Assembly (NCBI RefSeq): GCF_021379005.1
Contig: NZ_CP075171.1
Location: 868,001 to 932,000, forward strand
Source of the DNA: Leptodesmis sichuanensis A121
Lineage (GTDB): Bacteria; Cyanobacteriota; Cyanobacteriia; Leptolyngbyales; Leptolyngbyaceae
DNA: 64,000 bases
Reading direction: 5' to 3'
In this document: piece after piece, positions 62,662 to 64,000 of the stretch
Numbering within the stretch: position 1 is the stretch's first letter
How the letters are laid out: the number at the start of each line of letters is the position of its first letter
Made by a program: the position numbers and the translations under genes
Notes under the pieces: model-generated
What the model was told of the DNA's origin: nothing
Databases searched by the model: none
The model's input: the letters and a program-made list of their open reading frames with translations, nothing else

Positions 62662-63387
62662 ATGGTGGACACAAAACGGCACTGTCTCATCCTGCACCAA
62701 GCGGCAACAAAATTTCATTTCTGGCGGCTATCGGAGGATGAGTTTCGGCAGCTTCGGAGCCGTAGTGTTCCGATCAGGACGGACGGCATGTTTCTCCTTC
62801 AGATCATGCTATCTGAGCGCAACAATCCCAATCGATTAACCTTACCTAAAGCACTGCTGATCCTGGAGCGACTGTTTGGCAAGAGTTCAGATTGGATTGA
62901 TGACTGGAAAGGGTCATTTAGTTTTCCGCTACTCATGAAGATACAGAAGCCCGATTCAGCCTTTTTCTACCTGTTGCGGATTGAAGATCATCGCGGCTCT
63001 TTAGAGTACCGCCTCTATCGAGTTTTAGAAGATGGTACCGCTGGAGTGGATGCCTATATGTTTCAATCACCCGTCGAATCAGAGTTTTCTAACCAGGAGA
63101 TCAACGAGTTTATTAGCTTGGTACATGGGTTTCTAACCGATGCAATCTACTTCTTCTGTAAGCAGCAATTTGAACCTTTCTTCAAACGGATTGATTCCAA
63201 TCACATCCTATATGGCTACCGGGATGGAGCCTTCTTTGAGGAAGAGATTGATTCTCCAGAAGACTATCAGGCAGCAGTTCGTACCCTTGAAGAACGTTTT
63301 GGCTCTGCTGAACAAATGGCTCAAAAGCAAGACGTACAATTGCTTTTGCATAGCATCACAGGTGAGCTTCTAGAAGAACGTTCCTAA
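62662..63387 (+). CDS. hypothetical protein
   Basis: A 241-residue protein with no recognised domain. Segments: CLILHQAATKFHFWRLSEDE, LPKALLILERLFGKSSDWID, LEYRLYRVLEDGTAGVDAYM and HGFLTDAIYFFCKQQFEPFF. ATG 62662 follows an open upstream region of 120 bases after the divergent Uma2-type start. No signal peptide or membrane segment. Confidence 0.65.
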   Translation: MVDTKRHCLILHQAATKFHFWRLSEDEFRQLRSRSVPIRTDGMFLLQIMLSERNNPNRLTLPKALLILERLFGKSSDWIDDWKGSFSFPLLMKIQKPDSAFFYLLRIEDHRGSLEYRLYRVLEDGTAGVDAYMFQSPVESEFSNQEINEFISLVHGFLTDAIYFFCKQQFEPFFKRIDSNHILYGYRDGAFFEEEIDSPEDYQAAVRTLEERFGSAEQMAQKQDVQLLLHSITGELLEERS

Positions 63388-63455
63388 ATTGAGGTAAAGC
63401 TTGAGTCATGGCTGGTAAGTTGCAAATTTTTGGTTGGCAGTTTGCTGCTTTCAAC

Positions 63456-64000
63456 TCATTCTTTGTGTGCTTCTAGCCAAGCCTCTAGTTCCGCAAGGGT
63501 AGAAAGATTCAGCAGAGCGATCGCGAGAGCTTCCAGTTGAGTCAGATTTAATTGGGCAATCTGATCGTGAAGGGAAGACGGTAGCTGGCCCACTTTTTGC
63601 TCTAGCTGAAGCGAGATGAGCGATCGGCGTTCCTCCTGCCGTCCCTGTTGGAGACCTCGCTCGAAACCAATTTCTTCCACACTCGTAATGTAGGTCACCT
63701 TTTGCTCCTCCTCGAACGCTTTCAATTCCAGCCAAAACGCTTGCTTCACTCCCTCTGGCAAGATCATAACCCAATCGATGAACTTGAACAGATTCAGAAC
63801 ATCTCGACGGCTTGAACCTGCTTCATACAAGCCCCGTATCAGATTCAGCTTCCATTCCTTGCGCTGGTTGGAATTGCGTTTAGTCTCTTGGGCTTTCAAG
63901 TGGGCCATTACAACGGTAGCAAAGGGATTTGGGCTGGCTTCTAATTCCTGCCATCGCTCCTGATATTCCAGCAGTTTAACGGTACCGAACTGAAACAACA
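63456..64000 (-). CDS. Rpn-family PD-(D/E)XK nuclease, C-terminal part
   Basis: The frame runs to the right edge, where no real start is visible (TTG 63998 only), so the gene is cut by the window. The visible 181 residues hold WQELEASPNPFATVVMAHLK, a tract with KLNLIRGLYEAGSSRRDVLN, and a C-terminal DUF4351-like tail LGQLPSSLHDQIAQL-like, ending LNLTQLEALAIALLNLSTLA. That is the C-terminal half of cyanobacterial Rpn/transposase-like nucleases of about 300 residues. Confidence 0.78.
   Translation of the reverse strand, partial: LFQFGTVKLLEYQERWQELEASPNPFATVVMAHLKAQETKRNSNQRKEWKLNLIRGLYEAGSSRRDVLNLFKFIDWVMILPEGVKQAFWLELKAFEEEQKVTYITSVEEIGFERGLQQGRQEERRSLISLQLEQKVGQLPSSLHDQIAQLNLTQLEALAIALLNLSTLAELEAWLEAHKE

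Larger units (their letters stand above)
41596..64000. mobile_element. integrative mobilizable element or integrated plasmid (left part)
   Basis: The region from tRNA-Met to the right edge holds a tyrosine integrase, an excisionase-like protein, a MobF relaxase operon, a ParM/ParR partition operon, a ParE-type toxin pair, a plasmid-type signal peptidase and several insertion sequences. None of the chromosomal housekeeping genes seen to the left occurs here. The left boundary is probably in the tRNA-Met 3' half. I searched by eye for a second copy of the tRNA 3' end and found none, so the right boundary lies outside the window. Confidence 0.75.

Overview
The window looks like a filamentous, Leptolyngbya-like cyanobacterium. 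The octamer GCGATCGC and its shorter relatives occur again and again in genes and between them. Many genes belong to families known mainly from cyanobacteria (DUF1824, DUF1350, DUF3611, DUF2949, a CpcS/CpeS-type phycobiliprotein lyase). Several intergenic gaps hold heptanucleotide tandem repeats typical of this phylum.

Positions 1 to about 41,590 read as ordinary chromosome. In order they hold a DUF1824 protein, an ADP-ribosylglycohydrolase, a UvrD-type helicase, a universal-stress-protein remnant, DUF1350, tRNA-Phe, a coiled-coil protein, a DUF1232 protein, a lone DevA-type ATPase, a CpdA-like phosphodiesterase, a large secreted DUF11 protein, a bilin lyase, a MazEF-type pair coupled to 5-formyltetrahydrofolate cyclo-ligase, alanine dehydrogenase, YidD, an aldehyde dehydrogenase, rpsD, smpB, an FAD oxidoreductase, a pentapeptide-repeat protein, a Gld-like ABC exporter operon followed by a metal-type ABC permease, carA, a retropepsin-like lipoprotein, DUF3611, a RarA fusion protein, a phasin-like protein and a large acyl-CoA synthetase/acetyltransferase fusion. 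Only a few are clear operons: the gld-like set and mazEF-fthC.

From a tRNA-Met gene at 41,596 to the right edge the character changes completely. A tyrosine integrase next to the tRNA, an excisionase-like protein, a MobF-type relaxase operon with a small accessory protein, a divergent ParM/ParR-type partition operon with an 11-bp iteron centromere, a ParE/RelE toxin-antitoxin pair, a LepB/TraF-like signal peptidase and a histidine kinase together look like an integrated plasmid or integrative mobilizable element whose right end lies outside the window. No Rep protein and no type IV secretion genes are visible.

The element is riddled with insertion sequences that can be unpicked exactly from their target duplications. 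Two nearly identical IS982-family copies are present, one nested in a dead ISAzo13-family element. An ISKra4-family element has been inserted into another copy of itself, and the pair sits inside a thermonuclease-like gene. An IS256-family element splits a Uma2-type gene. The integrase has a stop at codon 3. The island therefore appears to be decaying, while its mobilization and partition core remains open.

The most interesting signal is the shared 7-bp core ATGGTCG. It forms the partition iterons upstream of parM, and in opposite orientation it forms a helically phased array upstream of the mobilization operon.
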